Shown here piece after piece: positions 63,795 through 64,000 of a DNA stretch of 64,000 bases; the first letter of the stretch is position 1; each line of letters opens with the position of its first letter. Where the stretch lies: positions 124,001 through 188,000 of the forward strand of contig BRON01000009.1 of assembly GCA_024345305.1 (NCBI GenBank), given 5' to 3'. A model generated the notes under the pieces. That model saw nothing but the letters and a program-made list of their open reading frames with translations. It was not told the origin of the DNA and made no database searches. The translations under genes were made by a program, and so were the position numbers. Source of the DNA: Mrakia gelida. Lineage: Eukaryota > Basidiomycota > Tremellomycetes > Cystofilobasidiales > Mrakiaceae.

Positions 63795-64000
63795 TCAGTT
63801 GGGTTGAAGTGAGGATTTTGGGAGAGGGAGGTGGTAAGGCGGGGACGTTGGTGATGTGTTGGTTGAAGGCATTCGGGCGAGTAGTGGCTGGTGGGTGGTG
63901 GGAAGAGAAGAAGAAGAGGGAGTGAGGGAGGAGAGGGTTTCGTTTTCGAAGGCGGCGAGAAGAGAGGTGCGAGGCAGGTACGAAGCGTCGAGATCTAGAG
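63795..64000 (-). CDS. Possible 3' end of a gene running off the right edge
   Basis: On the minus strand an open frame enters from the right edge (ASYLPRTSLLAAFENETLSS, then a serine run) and ends at TGA 63795-63797. Amino-acid composition is plausible, but there is no domain and no upstream context, so it may be non-coding. Confidence 0.3.
   Translation of the reverse strand, partial: LDLDASYLPRTSLLAAFENETLSSLTPSSSSLPTTHQPLLARMPSTNTSPTSPPYHLPLPKSSLQPN

Noticed and set aside
1..64000. CRISPR arrays, bacterial operons, rRNA genes
   Set aside because: No regular spaced repeats and no rRNA-like sequence seen; the genome is a eukaryotic nuclear one.

Overview
The window is nuclear DNA from a fungus, most likely a basidiomycete yeast of the Rhodotorula/Sporobolomyces kind (Microbotryomycetes). 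The signs are moderately high GC, protein genes cut by many short introns (mostly 55-120 nt, with CTGAC-like branch sites), very short exons, short intergenic gaps, and fungal forms of CYS3, ILV3, SAC1, MDM1, tricalbin and TTI2. Gene models below were spliced by hand by carrying reading phase across each intron; for most genes the exon lengths sum to a whole number of codons, which is an internal check. No database search was possible.

Layout. 1-3.2 kb: 3' end of ILV3 (+) facing TTI2 (-). 3.5-10.0 kb: an F-box-like gene (+) split by a complete, young Ty1/copia retrotransposon (4453-9303). 10.0-12.4 kb: an unrecognised 12-exon gene (+). 12.7-13.6 kb: a small ABM-fold monooxygenase-like gene (-). 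14.0-14.8 kb: a MAPEG protein (+). 15.1-17.2 kb: CYS3 (-). 17.9-19.3 kb: a MYND zinc-finger protein (-), divergent from a 13-exon, probably mitochondrial membrane protein (19.6-22.9 kb, +). 23.2-24.8 kb: SARAF (-), divergent from SAC1 (25.4-29.0 kb, +). 29.2-30.1 kb: a 5'-truncated inverted paralogue of the 10-12.4 kb gene. 30.2-32.5 kb: a gene-poor repeat block with tRNA-Val genes. 32.9-46.2 kb, all minus: MDM1, a tail-anchored protein and a tricalbin. 46.2-47.9 kb: an inverted copy of the repeat block, again with tRNA-Val. 48-49.2 kb: a putative small gene (+) and a second ABM-type gene (-). 50.3-56.4 kb: a 1593-aa FHA protein with Ki-67-like features (+). 56.9-59.2 kb: a TRAP-alpha-like gene and a small membrane protein (-). 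59.5-61.7 kb: a GST-like gene (+). 62.3-63.4 kb: a CsbD-like stress protein (+). The right edge may hold the 3' end of another minus-strand gene.

Common themes. ILV3 and CYS3 are amino-acid metabolism enzymes. SARAF, SAC1, MDM1 and tricalbin, four of the six genes between 23 and 46 kb (counting a truncated paralogue as one), are ER membrane proteins linked in other organisms to ER contact sites and phosphoinositide or calcium control. The segment holding MDM1, the tail-anchored protein and tricalbin is flanked by 1.8-kb inverted repeats carrying tRNA-Val genes. The observations most worth a second look are the Ki-67-like FHA protein, the contact-site neighbourhood, the tRNA-bearing inverted repeats, the mosaic (gene-converted?) paralogue, the precise retrotransposon disruption, the 8-18 nt micro-exons, and an ACGCGT palindrome that is unusually common in introns and spacers.
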